Below the pieces are notes generated by a model. It ran no database searches. It saw only the letters and a program-made list of their open reading frames with translations, and was not told where the DNA came from. Shown here in pieces: positions 54,375 through 62,954 of a stretch of DNA of 64,000 bases. Every line of letters begins with the position of its first letter. Position 1 is the stretch's first letter. This stretch comes from Verrucomicrobia bacterium LP2A (GTDB lineage Bacteria; Verrucomicrobiota; Verrucomicrobiia; Methylacidiphilales; Methylacidiphilaceae). Both the position numbers and the translations under genes were made by a program. The stretch is from NCBI GenBank assembly GCA_000526255.1, contig JAFS01000002.1, forward strand, positions 992,001 through 1,056,000. The letters are read 5' to 3'.

Positions 54375-56265
54375 CTCGGCGGGATCGCGCTTTGCGCGAA
54401 AGAGAATGCTCGGCGGGGTGGGCGCTGCCTTCCTCGAAGAGATCGGCCAGATGCAGGTGCCGGAGCATCGAACGTTTCTTTGTCTGGTGCGCTTCCATCC
54501 GGCGCAAGACATCGTGCAGGAAGTAAAGAGCTTCTTCGATGTGAGGCCCTTTATTGAGCATCACGCACTCCGAGCGTTCGGCCATGGCCGCATCGGTGAC
54601 TTCCGCCCGGGAGGGGAGCCCGGTCGTGGCGAGAGTTTCCAAGACTTGCGTCGCCCAAATCACGGGCAGGTGGGCGGCTTCCGCCACCCAGAGGATTTCC
54701 TCCTGGACTTCGGCGAGCCGTTCGTAGCCACATTCGACCGCCAGGTCGCCCCGGGCGATCATCACCCCGACCGAAGGACTTTGCATCGCGGTGAGCAGGA
54801 TTGCCGGAAGGGCTTCGAACGCCTTCCGGGTTTCGATCTTGACCACGAGCGGAAGCTCTTCTCCGCCAACTCGGCGGAGTGCTTCCTGCAGCGTCGCGAC
54901 GTCGGCGGGACTGCGCACGAAGGAGAGCCCGATCCCATCGGCGTGCTCCAGGATCCAGGGAAGGAGAGAGCGGTCCTTTGCGGAAAGAGGAGGGAGGGCG
55001 AGCTCGGTCTCGGGGAGATTGATTCCTCGGTTGGCTCCGAGCTTTTCCCCCTGCGGGCGGGCCCGGGTCGTTTCGACAACGACTCCCGTCGTCGTGGCGG
55101 AGCGGATGACACCCCCGATGCGCCCGTCGTCAAACCAGATGGTCTGGCCCTCGCGGAGGGAGTGCAAGGCCTCAGCTGGCACCATTTCGATGGCGGGAAG
55201 CGGCCTCCTTTCCCCGGCGGCGGAGACCTTGGAGCCCGGGGGAAGCAACCGAATGCGGCTTCCGCGCCGAAGGAGCAGGAACGAGCTGGTGTCGCCGAGC
55301 GCTCGGGCAAACGCGGCCCGCTGACCCAGATGCTCGAGGCTGGGAGTCGGATCGAAAGGAACGAAGGCCGTCTCCTCCGACACCGTAGCGCTCTGGCGAG
55401 ACTCGGCGAGCAGCCCGTCTTGGAGCCTCTCCACGATCCGGAGCGAACGGGGTCTGCCCTGGATGTCGAAAAAGAGAACTTCCCTTCCGGGCGCCAGCTG
55501 CTGCAGCCATTCCTCGGGAAAAAGGAGCGCCGCCGAGGCTGCTTCAGGTGCTCGGCGACCGGTCGACTCCGTCGTCAGCCAGATCCGAGCGGGCTCGATC
55601 AACCGTCCGAACCGATCGCTCGCTGGCTTCCAATGGCAGAAGCGCGGTCCATGGCGGATTCCGCCGGTCCTTAATTTTGGTCCCGCCAGGTCCATGATGA
55701 TGCGGATCGTCCGACTCGCCTCCCGAGCCCCGCGACGAAGGTTCTCCACCATCCGCAGCCAGACGGCCTCGCTGTCATGCGCGCAATTGATTCGCGCGAT
55801 ATCCATGCCGGCCCCCAGGATCCGCCGGGTGAACTCGGAATCGTGGGCGGTTTCAGTCGGCATCGTCACCATGATGGCCGAGCTTCGACCCGAGGGCTTG
55901 GGGCCCAGCAGAGCAACCGTGTGGCTCTGTAGGAGCCGCGCGCTCTCAAGTCGGGAGAGAGGAGCGGGATCGGCCCGGACTAGTGGCGCAGGAACCTCTT
56001 TCCCCAGAGCCCGCAACACCGCCTGCAGACTGAAGAGCACGCAACCTTCCGCCCGGCCGAGCGAAGAGAGGCCCCGATCGGCCAGCTCTTCTTGGAGCGG
56101 GCGCAAGTCGAAACGGCGAAGGGCAAGGTAGTGCACCAGGTTGCGCGCACTCGCCCGGTGGTAGGGATGGACTTTTTCGATCTCGCTGCGGAACTTTTCC
56201 TCCAGTGTGAGTGCGGCGTCTCCGATCTCGACAAGCTTCTTGAGGAGATTGCGCAAGTTCATCAC
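54364..56265 (-). CDS. pyk: Non-canonical pyruvate kinase-like protein
   Basis: A 633-residue pyruvate kinase relative. Residues 1-120 form an extra N-terminal part. The barrel carries the catalytic pair in VVKIETRKAFEAL, the Mg2+ block GVMIARGDLAVE and ATQVLETLATTG, PSRAEVTDAAMA. In the first conserved loop TKGPEIR is replaced by LAGPKLR, so the Lys and Thr of canonical enzymes are missing. The ending VMLNKGPHI replaces MLSGETA, and the C-terminal allosteric domain is absent. A non-canonical PK family exists in plants and bacteria with this MLNKGP block. It overlaps deoC by four bases (ATGA). Whether it still makes ATP and pyruvate cannot be read. Confidence 0.75.
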   Translation of the reverse strand: MMNLRNLLKKLVEIGDAALTLEEKFRSEIEKVHPYHRASARNLVHYLALRRFDLRPLQEELADRGLSSLGRAEGCVLFSLQAVLRALGKEVPAPLVRADPAPLSRLESARLLQSHTVALLGPKPSGRSSAIMVTMPTETAHDSEFTRRILGAGMDIARINCAHDSEAVWLRMVENLRRGAREASRTIRIIMDLAGPKLRTGGIRHGPRFCHWKPASDRFGRLIEPARIWLTTESTGRRAPEAASAALLFPEEWLQQLAPGREVLFFDIQGRPRSLRIVERLQDGLLAESRQSATVSEETAFVPFDPTPSLEHLGQRAAFARALGDTSSFLLLRRGSRIRLLPPGSKVSAAGERRPLPAIEMVPAEALHSLREGQTIWFDDGRIGGVIRSATTTGVVVETTRARPQGEKLGANRGINLPETELALPPLSAKDRSLLPWILEHADGIGLSFVRSPADVATLQEALRRVGGEELPLVVKIETRKAFEALPAILLTAMQSPSVGVMIARGDLAVECGYERLAEVQEEILWVAEAAHLPVIWATQVLETLATTGLPSRAEVTDAAMAERSECVMLNKGPHIEEALYFLHDVLRRMEAHQTKKRSMLRHLHLADLFEEGSAHPAEHSLSRKARSRRATR

Positions 56266-56951
56266 CGGTCCGCCTGCACGATCGCAACGCTCGAGGAGGT
56301 GCCCAGCCGCGTCGCTCCGGCGGCGACGAGGCGGAGTGCCGCGGCCCGATCGCGAATCCCTCCCGAAGCCTTGATCTGCACCTCCGGGCCCATCAGCGAG
56401 CGCATCAGTGCGACCGCTTCGGGGGTGGCGCCTCCGAAGCCGAAGCCGGTGGAGGTCTTGAGGAAGGTCGCCCCACCATGGGCGGCGCGGAGGCAGGCGC
56501 AGCGAATTTCCGCTTCCGAGAGCGCCCCGACTTCGAGAATGGCCTTGACCGGACGAGATGCCGCCGCCTTCACCACGGCGGCGACATGTGCTTCGACGCA
56601 GTCCCAGTCGCCGCTCTTTGCGGCGCCCAAGGGGATCACCATATCGAGCTCGTCCGCTCCCTCCTGGACGGCGATCTCGGCGGCGGACGCCTTCATCCGG
56701 AGGCTCGACGCACCGTGCGGGAAGTCGATCACCGTGCAGAGTCGAACCCCGCTTCCGCAGAGCAGGCGTCGTGCTTCTCCCAGCCAGAGAGAGTGGAGAC
56801 AGACCGCATAGAACCCATGCGTGGAGGCTTCCCGACAGAGCTGGGCGATCATGGCCGAGGTGGCATCGGGTCGCAGAAGAGTGTGGTCGATCAGGGGGGC
56901 GAGCTTCCTGCCCGTTTCATCGAGGAAGGGAGCCACGGTCGAGTCTGTCAT
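56262..56951 (-). CDS. deoC: Deoxyribose-phosphate aldolase
   Basis: A 229-residue class I aldolase that cleaves deoxyribose-5-phosphate to acetaldehyde and glyceraldehyde-3-phosphate. The Schiff-base Lys is Lys165 in FLKTSTGFG, the proton relay Asp is Asp103 in ELDMVI, and the second Lys is in the QIKASGGI block. It is translationally coupled to the downstream pyruvate-kinase-like gene, so glyceraldehyde phosphate could feed it. No nucleoside phosphorylase is adjacent (HpnG at 13872 is of another type). Confidence 0.93.
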   Translation of the reverse strand: MTDSTVAPFLDETGRKLAPLIDHTLLRPDATSAMIAQLCREASTHGFYAVCLHSLWLGEARRLLCGSGVRLCTVIDFPHGASSLRMKASAAEIAVQEGADELDMVIPLGAAKSGDWDCVEAHVAAVVKAAASRPVKAILEVGALSEAEIRCACLRAAHGGATFLKTSTGFGFGGATPEAVALMRSLMGPEVQIKASGGIRDRAAALRLVAAGATRLGTSSSVAIVQADR

Positions 56952-57024
56952 TGCCGCTCTCCTCGGGAAGAGCGGGGGACCCCCTTCCCCTGTTCGCCAG
57001 AGACCGAGCCTTTTCCCGCGGGTC

Positions 57025-58107
57025 TCATCTTGTGGCCTCCTTGCCAGCCGTGAACCCGATCTCGCCCTGCACCTCGAGCCGCTCCGTGAATTTCGGCCGC
57101 TTTTCGACTTCGTCCAAATAGCGGAAGAACTCGTCCGCGGATTCGAAGAGGTGTCCTTTTTCCACGTAGGAGTCGGTGGTGAAGGGAGAGAATCCTCCCG
57201 GGAAGATCATGTAGCGGGCCTTCATGTAGTCCCGGGCATGACCGAGCTCATCCATCATGCCCGCGGAAAGGGGCGGGCGCTCCGGATAGGGATGGATCGC
57301 AACGACAGCGTGGACCTTGCCCACATACCAGTGCAGGTCGCGGTGGACGGTATAGGCGTAGATGACCTCGCGGTCGACCGGAGAGTCGAACTCGCGGGCG
57401 ATCTCGACCGTTTGCGGATCGATGACGACCGCGTACTCTCGCAAACGCTGGATCACGCTGTTGACCGTGCGCCGCATCGCCGACTCCGCATGCGTCATCG
57501 AGTAACTCACGTAGACGACCCACGGCTTGGGATAGCGGACCAGCTTGTAGAGGGCATCCGCCGGCTCGTTGACGGCGAGAACGTAATGGGGGATCCCCAT
57601 ATAACGTGCCCAATCCTCGGAAAGCGAAACCTCCTCGTTCATCCAGGAAAGAATCTCGTAGATCGTGTGGTGGCGCTCCTTGAGGGCCCGGAGGAAGCGG
57701 TCGGGAGGATCGAAAGACTCAAGCTCCTTCTTGATGACCCACTCTGCCTCGATCAAGGTCACGACCGCATCCGGAGCGATGAAATCCCGGAGGATCCGCT
57801 GGTCCTTGAACTTCCGGTTGATCCGGTTCCATTCGATGGTTGCGGGCAGGCGCACGATCACATCCGGGTAGCCATGCTTGGCGATCTCGTAGCCGATCTT
57901 CTCATACTCCCGCTCGCGGGTGAGCTCGAAGACATAGTCGGTCGTCCCCAAAAGACGTTCCAGGGGCTTTTTCCCATGCTTGGTGAACTCGCCCACCGCA
58001 TCGAAGACCCGGATCTCTTTTCCATTCTCTTTCCCGAGAGCGACGACCTTTTGCAAATAGGCGGCGTCGCTCATCCCGGCCACCATCCCTGTCACCAAGA
58101 CCTTCAT
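57025..58107 (-). CDS. Conserved-looking protein of unknown function with a P-loop-like N-terminus
   Basis: A 360-residue protein. It opens with KVLVTGMVAGMSDAA, which is like the strand and loop of nucleotide kinases, but the loop lacks the Lys-Ser/Thr of a P-loop (GMSDAA instead of GKST), so nucleotide binding may be lost. A block YGYPDVIVRLPATIEWNR-like sequence is seen at about 82-97, and the C-terminus has acid- and aromatic-rich parts (GKVHAVVAIHPYPERPP, RYMIFPGGFSPFT). I do not recognise the family. It has no signal or transmembrane segment. It lies between deoC and the SLOG-FolB gene on the same strand, with gaps of 73 and 22 bases. Confidence 0.6.
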   Translation of the reverse strand: MKVLVTGMVAGMSDAAYLQKVVALGKENGKEIRVFDAVGEFTKHGKKPLERLLGTTDYVFELTREREYEKIGYEIAKHGYPDVIVRLPATIEWNRINRKFKDQRILRDFIAPDAVVTLIEAEWVIKKELESFDPPDRFLRALKERHHTIYEILSWMNEEVSLSEDWARYMGIPHYVLAVNEPADALYKLVRYPKPWVVYVSYSMTHAESAMRRTVNSVIQRLREYAVVIDPQTVEIAREFDSPVDREVIYAYTVHRDLHWYVGKVHAVVAIHPYPERPPLSAGMMDELGHARDYMKARYMIFPGGFSPFTTDSYVEKGHLFESADEFFRYLDEVEKRPKFTERLEVQGEIGFTAGKEATR

Positions 58108-58129
58108 GATCCGATTCTGTCGAAAGAGC

Positions 58130-59086
58130 TTAGCTTAGGGGGAGCGGTTGCGACAGCGGATCCGTGTCTTGGCGCGCCTTCCGCCCGGGTCTGCTCGGGG
58201 CTTCGTCGCGAACGCGCCTCAGCGATACAGCGACCCCTTCCGCATGGGGGAGCGGGAACTTTTCCAGAACCACCGAAACGCTCCCTACCTTCGGGCGCCG
58301 AAGGACGACTGCCGCGATCTCCTCGGCCAACCTTTCCAGGAGATTCCGGGGCGGGGAGGTGGCAACGCGCCGGATCTCGCGGGCGAGCTCGTCGTAGTCG
58401 ACGGTCTCCTCGATGCGATCGGACCGGGCGGCCACAGAGAGGTCGTTGATTTCCAGGCGGAGGGAGACCCGGAGAGGCTGTGTCCGGCTCCTTTCCGCCT
58501 CCGTAATCCCGATCCGGCTTTCAAGCCAAAGCCCTTGGATCTCGATCGCGTCCCCCTTCGTGCTCGGTGCCTCCGTCCGTCCCGCTGCCGGGGAATTTCG
58601 CGCGGGAAAAGCGGGAAAGAGGGCCTCCTCCAGGGTGAGCCAGACGAGTCGGCCTGCGCCCGGCTCGCGGCTGCCTCGGGAGCCGGCGATGTTGAGCACG
58701 CGGATCCGGTGCTCTTCCAGGAAGGCCAGCAATCTCTCTGCGGGGCACGGAGTGCCCCCGTGCAGATGGATCCAGGGCTTGCGGAGACGCGCGGCCTCTT
58801 CCGCGGTACGGCGGGAACCGCCGCTCAACCCCGCGGCGACGGTGAAGATGGCGGTTCCCTCGCTGTCCCGCACGTTCCAGCACGTGCGCTCCGCATAATC
58901 GTCGCTGGGGGTCTCTTCGAGCGGGTAGTGCTCGGGGATGATGCCGTCTTCGGCACGTCGTCCGAGCGGACACCATCCTCCTGCGGAAAGGCCGTGAGCA
59001 ATCGCCCAATCGAGAGCCGCGCGATCGGCCCCGGTCTGCCCGCCCGAAACGATCTTCTCGAGCGGAGGTCGAATCTGCTGGGACAT
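58130..59086 (-). CDS. folB: SLOG-family (putative molybdenum carrier) domain fused to dihydroneopterin aldolase FolB
   Basis: A 318-residue fusion. Residues 1 to about 165 match the 'putative molybdenum carrier'/SLOG type, with SGGQTGADRAALD at 14-26 and later RNVRDSEGTAIFTV and GGSRRTAEEA. Residues about 180-318 are FolB: IGITEAERSRTQPLRV includes the catalytic Glu, ETVDYDELAREI follows, and the Lys in VVLEKFPLPHAEGVAVSLRR is the catalytic Lys. FolB makes 6-hydroxymethyl-dihydropterin for folate. SLOG proteins bind nucleotides or ligands of the CoA and dinucleotide type. A pterin link (molybdopterin or folate) would make sense but is inference. Start is ATG at 59086; the frame upstream has no homology. 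Confidence 0.75.
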   Translation of the reverse strand: MSQQIRPPLEKIVSGGQTGADRAALDWAIAHGLSAGGWCPLGRRAEDGIIPEHYPLEETPSDDYAERTCWNVRDSEGTAIFTVAAGLSGGSRRTAEEAARLRKPWIHLHGGTPCPAERLLAFLEEHRIRVLNIAGSRGSREPGAGRLVWLTLEEALFPAFPARNSPAAGRTEAPSTKGDAIEIQGLWLESRIGITEAERSRTQPLRVSLRLEINDLSVAARSDRIEETVDYDELAREIRRVATSPPRNLLERLAEEIAAVVLRRPKVGSVSVVLEKFPLPHAEGVAVSLRRVRDEAPSRPGRKARQDTDPLSQPLPLS

Positions 59087-59198
59087 GGACGACTTTCTAT
59101 CCCAATTCTTCCATCCTGGCGAGAGTCCTTGGTGCCGAAGAGATCTTCCCGGCTCCTTTTCCCCTTTCGACGCTTCCGCGATCGTGGCAGAAAAAGCC

Positions 59199-59657
59199 AT
59201 GACCGGTCTCCCGCCCGAGCCCCGGATCCAGACGCGCCTCAAAGTCTACTACTTCGATACCGATGCGGCCGGAGTCGTCCATAACGTGGCCTACTTGCGG
59301 CTCGTCGAGGTGGCCCGTTCGGAGCTGGCCGAGAAGCTCGGGTGGAGCCTCGGGGAAATGGGAAGGTCGGGCGTCGTCCCCGTCCTGATGCGGACCGAGA
59401 TCGACTACTTGCGGCCGGCACGTCTGGGCGAAAACCTGCTGATCGAATCGCGGCTGACCCGGCTCGAACGGTTGCGTTTCGTCATCGAGAGCTCGGTTCA
59501 GAAGGAGGGAGAGCCGGCAGTCCTCGTGCGCTGCCGTCAGACCCTCGTCACGGTGCGCCTTGCCGACGGACGCCCCCAGGCGGTCCCGCAGTCCTGGGTG
59601 CAAGCCTATCCTCATTTGGCAGCTTCTCGGACCGGATCGAATCCCGCGCAAGCGTAG
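59199..59657 (+). CDS. YbgC-like acyl-CoA thioesterase (hotdog fold)
   Basis: A 152-residue hotdog-fold thioesterase. VYYFDTDAAGVVHNVAYLRLVEVARSE, at about residues 15-42, is the YbgC/4-hydroxybenzoyl-CoA thioesterase active-site block, with Asp in YFDTDAAG. TEIDYLRPARLGENLLIESR follows. Substrate is probably short or aromatic acyl-CoA and the enzyme is cytosolic. I chose the ATG at 59199 since homology begins there; an ATG at 59085 (antiparallel to the SLOG-FolB start in one CATG) would add 38 unrelated residues. The TnpB element lies just downstream, about 30 bases past the stop. Confidence 0.85.
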   Translation: MTGLPPEPRIQTRLKVYYFDTDAAGVVHNVAYLRLVEVARSELAEKLGWSLGEMGRSGVVPVLMRTEIDYLRPARLGENLLIESRLTRLERLRFVIESSVQKEGEPAVLVRCRQTLVTVRLADGRPQAVPQSWVQAYPHLAASRTGSNPAQA

Positions 59658-59685
59658 GCGCGAGCTCCGCAGCGCAAAGCGGTTC

Positions 59686-61110
59686 TTGACATCCTCCCCG
59701 GCCTAAATTCCGGAGATTCCTACGGCGCTCAATCCGGGCTTGAACCGGAATGAGCCGCTTCGGCGGGTTCCTGCTGCTGGCGACTTGATGCCGCTCACTT
59801 CACAGGCGATCCGGGCGTGTCCCGCCCTTAGAACATTGATCGCGCCGACCAAATCGGCGTTTTCCTCAAAACCGCACTCCACACACATGAACCGGGCTTG
59901 CGTCCGACGGTTGTCCGCCGACCCATGGCCGCAACACGGACAAGTCCGGCTCGTGTTCTGCGGCGGCACGACTAGGAGCCAGCCGCCTCTCCACTCCATC
60001 TTGTACTCCAGCTGCCGCCGGAACTCGAACCAGCCTTGGTCGAGGATGGACTTGTTCAGTCCAGGCTTGGCCCGAACGTTCCTTCCCGGTGCATCCGCCG
60101 TGCCCGAAGCCGACTGGGACATGTTCCGCACCTGCAAGTCCTCAATGCACACCATCGCGTGGTTTTTGCTGATCGTGGTCGTGACTTTGTGCAGGGAGTC
60201 GCGGCGGGAATTGCCGATGCGGGAATGAATCTTCTGGATTCGGGCCTTGGCCTTCTTCCAGTTGTTGCTGAACTTGATCTTGCGGCTCATGGCCTGCTGC
60301 GCCTTGCACAGGGCGGTTTCATGCCGCTTGAAGCTGTTGAGCGGCGCATAGAACGTGCCGTCCGAAAGCGTGACAAACCGTGCCACACCCATGTCGATAC
60401 CGACCGCTCCGCCCTTCGGGATGGGTTGCTCGACTTCGCGCTCGGTCTGGATGCTCGCGTGCCACTTGCCGCAGGACTGGCTGACGGTGACGTTCTTCAC
60501 CGTCCCAAGCGCCTCCCGGCTGAGGCGGACCCGCAGCCAGCCCAGCTTGGGCAGGAACAGGCGGCTATTCGTCTGGTCGAGCTTGATCTGTTTCGGGTCG
60601 GGGTAACGGAAGCCATCCGACTGGCCCTTCTTCTTGAAGCGCGGGAAGTCGGCCCGCTTGGCAAAGAAGTTACTGTAGGCCCGCTCCAAATCCTTGAGCG
60701 CCTGTTGCAAGGGATGAACGGGCGCATCGGCCAGCCAAGGCGCGACACGCCCGGAAGGCATAGGTTCGCCGTTACGCCATTTCGTAAGTTCCTTGCACAG
60801 CCCGGCGTAACTGAGCTTTTTCTCGCCGGCACCGTAACGCGCCATCTGCAAGTTCAATGCCTCGTTGAACACAACCCGACACGAGCCAGCGAAGCGGCGC
60901 ATTTGCCGCTCTTGCTGGCCGTCTGGCCGCAGTTGGTACCTGAAGGCTTGCAGCCGCCGCATTGCGCTCAATCATACGGGCGTATCATGATGGATGCAAA
61001 CGTTCTTTGGCCTCCGTGGAATGTCCAGTGACGAGTCCATCCAGCAACAGACACCCAGCCAAAGCTAAGGAGGACCGCGCTATCCTTCCCCGCCCGGAAG
61101 GACGGGGCTT
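59686..61110 (-). mobile_element. Stand-alone tnpB element (IS1341-type, IS200/IS605 group)
   Basis: A single tnpB gene flanked by end hairpins of the IS200/IS605 kind. At the downstream end, CCGG (59698-59701) pairs with CCGG (59710-59713) around eight bases. Upstream, CCCCG (61088-61092) pairs with CGGGG (61103-61107), with further pairs between. No tnpA lies within. It sits between the thioesterase gene and tRNA-His, and the tRNA starts some 84 bases beyond the upstream hairpin. The end positions are approximate. Confidence 0.65.
59703..60962 (-). CDS. tnpB: TnpB, RuvC-type RNA-guided nuclease of IS200/IS605 group
   Basis: A 419-residue TnpB of usual length. The RuvC acids are Asp190 (GIDMG), Glu274 (IEDLQV) and Asp370 (NADLVGA), and the zinc ribbon is Cys341, Cys344, Cys360 and Cys363. 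The N-terminal helices start with MRRLQAFRYQL, where the guide RNA binds. No tnpA (Y1) gene is nearby, so the element could not move by itself. The stop lies almost on the element end, as the guide RNA scaffold overlaps it. I chose the ATG at 60962; a TTG at 60971 adds three residues. Confidence 0.92.
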   Translation of the reverse strand: MRRLQAFRYQLRPDGQQERQMRRFAGSCRVVFNEALNLQMARYGAGEKKLSYAGLCKELTKWRNGEPMPSGRVAPWLADAPVHPLQQALKDLERAYSNFFAKRADFPRFKKKGQSDGFRYPDPKQIKLDQTNSRLFLPKLGWLRVRLSREALGTVKNVTVSQSCGKWHASIQTEREVEQPIPKGGAVGIDMGVARFVTLSDGTFYAPLNSFKRHETALCKAQQAMSRKIKFSNNWKKAKARIQKIHSRIGNSRRDSLHKVTTTISKNHAMVCIEDLQVRNMSQSASGTADAPGRNVRAKPGLNKSILDQGWFEFRRQLEYKMEWRGGWLLVVPPQNTSRTCPCCGHGSADNRRTQARFMCVECGFEENADLVGAINVLRAGHARIACEVSGIKSPAAGTRRSGSFRFKPGLSAVGISGI

Positions 61111-61193
61111 GTCGCGCACCCGGTCAAGCAAGCGGATCGCCGAGCCTGGGCTGGTCCCGGCGGCGTGCGTATGGAAGTTTGAGAATGGGTCTG

Positions 61194-61266
61194 GGCGGCC
61201 GACGGGACTCGAACCCGCAACAGCCAGAACCACAATCTGGAGCTCTACCATTGAGCTACGGCCGCC
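61194..61266 (-). tRNA. tRNA-His (GUG)
   Basis: Reading the minus strand gives a complete 73-base cloverleaf: the extra G-1, acceptor GCGGCCG, D-arm GCTC/GAGC, anticodon arm CCAGA-TTGTGGT-TCTGG with anticodon GTG, T-arm GCGGG-TTCGAGT-CCCGT, then CGGCCGC and the discriminator C73 opposite G-1. The G-1/C73 pair is the histidine identity. CCA is not encoded. The tRNA lies between a TnpB element and nnrD. Confidence 0.96.
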
Positions 61267-61394
61267 ATCTGCTACCGAGCCACCATAGGGCAGAGGGCGG
61301 AGCGGCGCAAGCACGGCCCCACCGCTTTCCCTGCGCAGCGCGGGCCACTTCTCGCTTGTTTTCGACCAGCGCCAGGCGGTAGTCAACGAAAACG

Positions 61395-62933
61395 ATGATC
61401 ATCCTTTCCACCGCCGCCATCCGCAGGATCGAGCAACGGGAGATGTCGGACGGAGTTTCGCAGGAAGAGCTGATGGAAAGGGCGGGCAAGGGATGTGCCG
61501 AGCGGATTCTCGAGGCATTTCCGGGAAAGAGGCGGGTTCTTGTCCTGATCGGGCGGGGCAACAACGGGGGCGATGGGCTCGTCATCGCCCGAAGGCTGGC
61601 GCGAGCCGGTTGGGAGGCGACCGTATTCCTCTCCTCGGAGAGGGCAGAGCTCGGAGCGCTCTGCACCCGGCAGCTCGCGGAGTGGGAGCGCCGAGGAGGA
61701 CGAACGGCCCCCTCCGGCTCTCCCCCGCAGTGGGGAGCGGCCGATCTCGTCATTGACGCCCTCCTGGGCATCGGGATGAGCGGAGAGCTTCGGGGAGCGC
61801 TGGCCGATCTCGTTTCCGCTCTCAACCGCGAGCGGGCCAGGCGGTATTTCCGAACGATCGCGGTCGACACGCCTTCCGGACTCTGGGAAGGAGCCAATCC
61901 GGCTTCTCCGGCCGTGGTAGCCGATCTCACGCTGACGATCGGCTACGGTAAGGAGTTTCTCTTCCGGGAAGCCCTCTCCCGCTTCGTCGGCCGGATCGAG
62001 GTGGTTCCGATCTTCTCGACGGGGGAGGAGAGCGCGGCGAGCGCGGCGATCGTTCCCGAGGAGCTTGCCCGGTGGCTTCCGAGGCGGAGCGCCCACTGCC
62101 ATAAGGGTCAATTTGGCCGAGTTCTCCTCTTGGGAGGCTCTCGGGGATTCAGCGGAGCCCCTGCCATGGCTGCGCACGCGGCCCACCGGGTCGGCGCCGG
62201 GCTCGTGACCCTGGGGGTCCGGGAGGAGATCTATCCGATCGTCGCCTCCCGGTGCCTGCCGGAGACGATGGTCTTTCCGATCTCGGATCTCTCTCTCCTC
62301 TCCACGAACCGCGCCCGGGCGACCGTCCTGGCGATCGGCCCGGGCCTGGGCTTGGACCGGACGGCCGAGGAGCTCCTCGCCAATCTGGTGGAAACGAACG
62401 GATCTCCCATGGTCTTCGATGCGGATGCTCTTACCCTTCTGGCGAGGAATCCCGCCCTCTTCGACCGTTTTGGCTTTCCTGCGATCCTCACTCCTCACCC
62501 GGGAGAGATGGGGCGGCTCCTCGGGCGCCAGATCGGGGACGAGGAGAGGGAAGAGGCCGCGCGTGAGCTGGTCGAGAGGCTGCCGGTGACCCTCGTCCTC
62601 AAAGGCACGCGAACGCTCGTCGTCCGGAAGGGAGAACCTTTCTGGTACAACACCACCGGGAATCCTGGCTTGTCCGCCGGAGGCTCGGGGGACACGCTCC
62701 TGGGAGTGCTGGCCGGGCTGATTGCCCAGGGAATACCTTCCTGGGAGGCGGCGAAGCTGGGGGTCTGGCTCCATGGCCACGCCGCCGATCTGGTGCTCCA
62801 AGCAAGGGGAGTCGAAGAAGGCGTCTTGGCTACCGAGGTTGCCGAGAGCCTGGGTGGGGCCATTGCCACCATTCGTGGCGCCGCCGCCCGCGCCCTTCGC
62901 GAGAGAGAGGAGCCGCTTTGGGAAGGCCCCTGA
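61395..62933 (+). CDS. nnrD: NAD(P)H-hydrate repair enzyme (epimerase-dehydratase) NnrD
   Basis: A 512-residue bifunctional protein. The N-terminal YjeF_N domain (NAD(P)HX epimerase) has GRGNNGGDGLVIARRL near 53-68. The C-terminal carbohydrate kinase-like dehydratase carries GSRGFSGAPAMAAHAAHRVGAGLV, AIGPGLG, DADALT and the ADP site GNPGLSAGGSGDTLLGVLAGL at about 419-439. It repairs hydrated NADH and NADPH. Length is typical. The ATG at 61395 is used, as the first conserved residues (IRRIEQREM) follow soon. Confidence 0.94.
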   Translation: MIILSTAAIRRIEQREMSDGVSQEELMERAGKGCAERILEAFPGKRRVLVLIGRGNNGGDGLVIARRLARAGWEATVFLSSERAELGALCTRQLAEWERRGGRTAPSGSPPQWGAADLVIDALLGIGMSGELRGALADLVSALNRERARRYFRTIAVDTPSGLWEGANPASPAVVADLTLTIGYGKEFLFREALSRFVGRIEVVPIFSTGEESAASAAIVPEELARWLPRRSAHCHKGQFGRVLLLGGSRGFSGAPAMAAHAAHRVGAGLVTLGVREEIYPIVASRCLPETMVFPISDLSLLSTNRARATVLAIGPGLGLDRTAEELLANLVETNGSPMVFDADALTLLARNPALFDRFGFPAILTPHPGEMGRLLGRQIGDEEREEAARELVERLPVTLVLKGTRTLVVRKGEPFWYNTTGNPGLSAGGSGDTLLGVLAGLIAQGIPSWEAAKLGVWLHGHAADLVLQARGVEEGVLATEVAESLGGAIATIRGAAARALREREEPLWEGP

Positions 62934-62954
62934 GAGCCAGACCTGGTGGAAAAC

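Noticed and set aside
56821-58449. A 542-residue plus-strand open frame opposite deoC and the genes near 57025-58449
   Set aside because: It is antisense to three well-supported genes, is rich in Arg, His, Asp and Gly as expected of a GC-rich mirror frame, and has no family motif or ribosome site.
61383-62801. A 472-residue minus-strand frame opposite nnrD
   Set aside because: Antisense of a strongly supported gene and without any domain.
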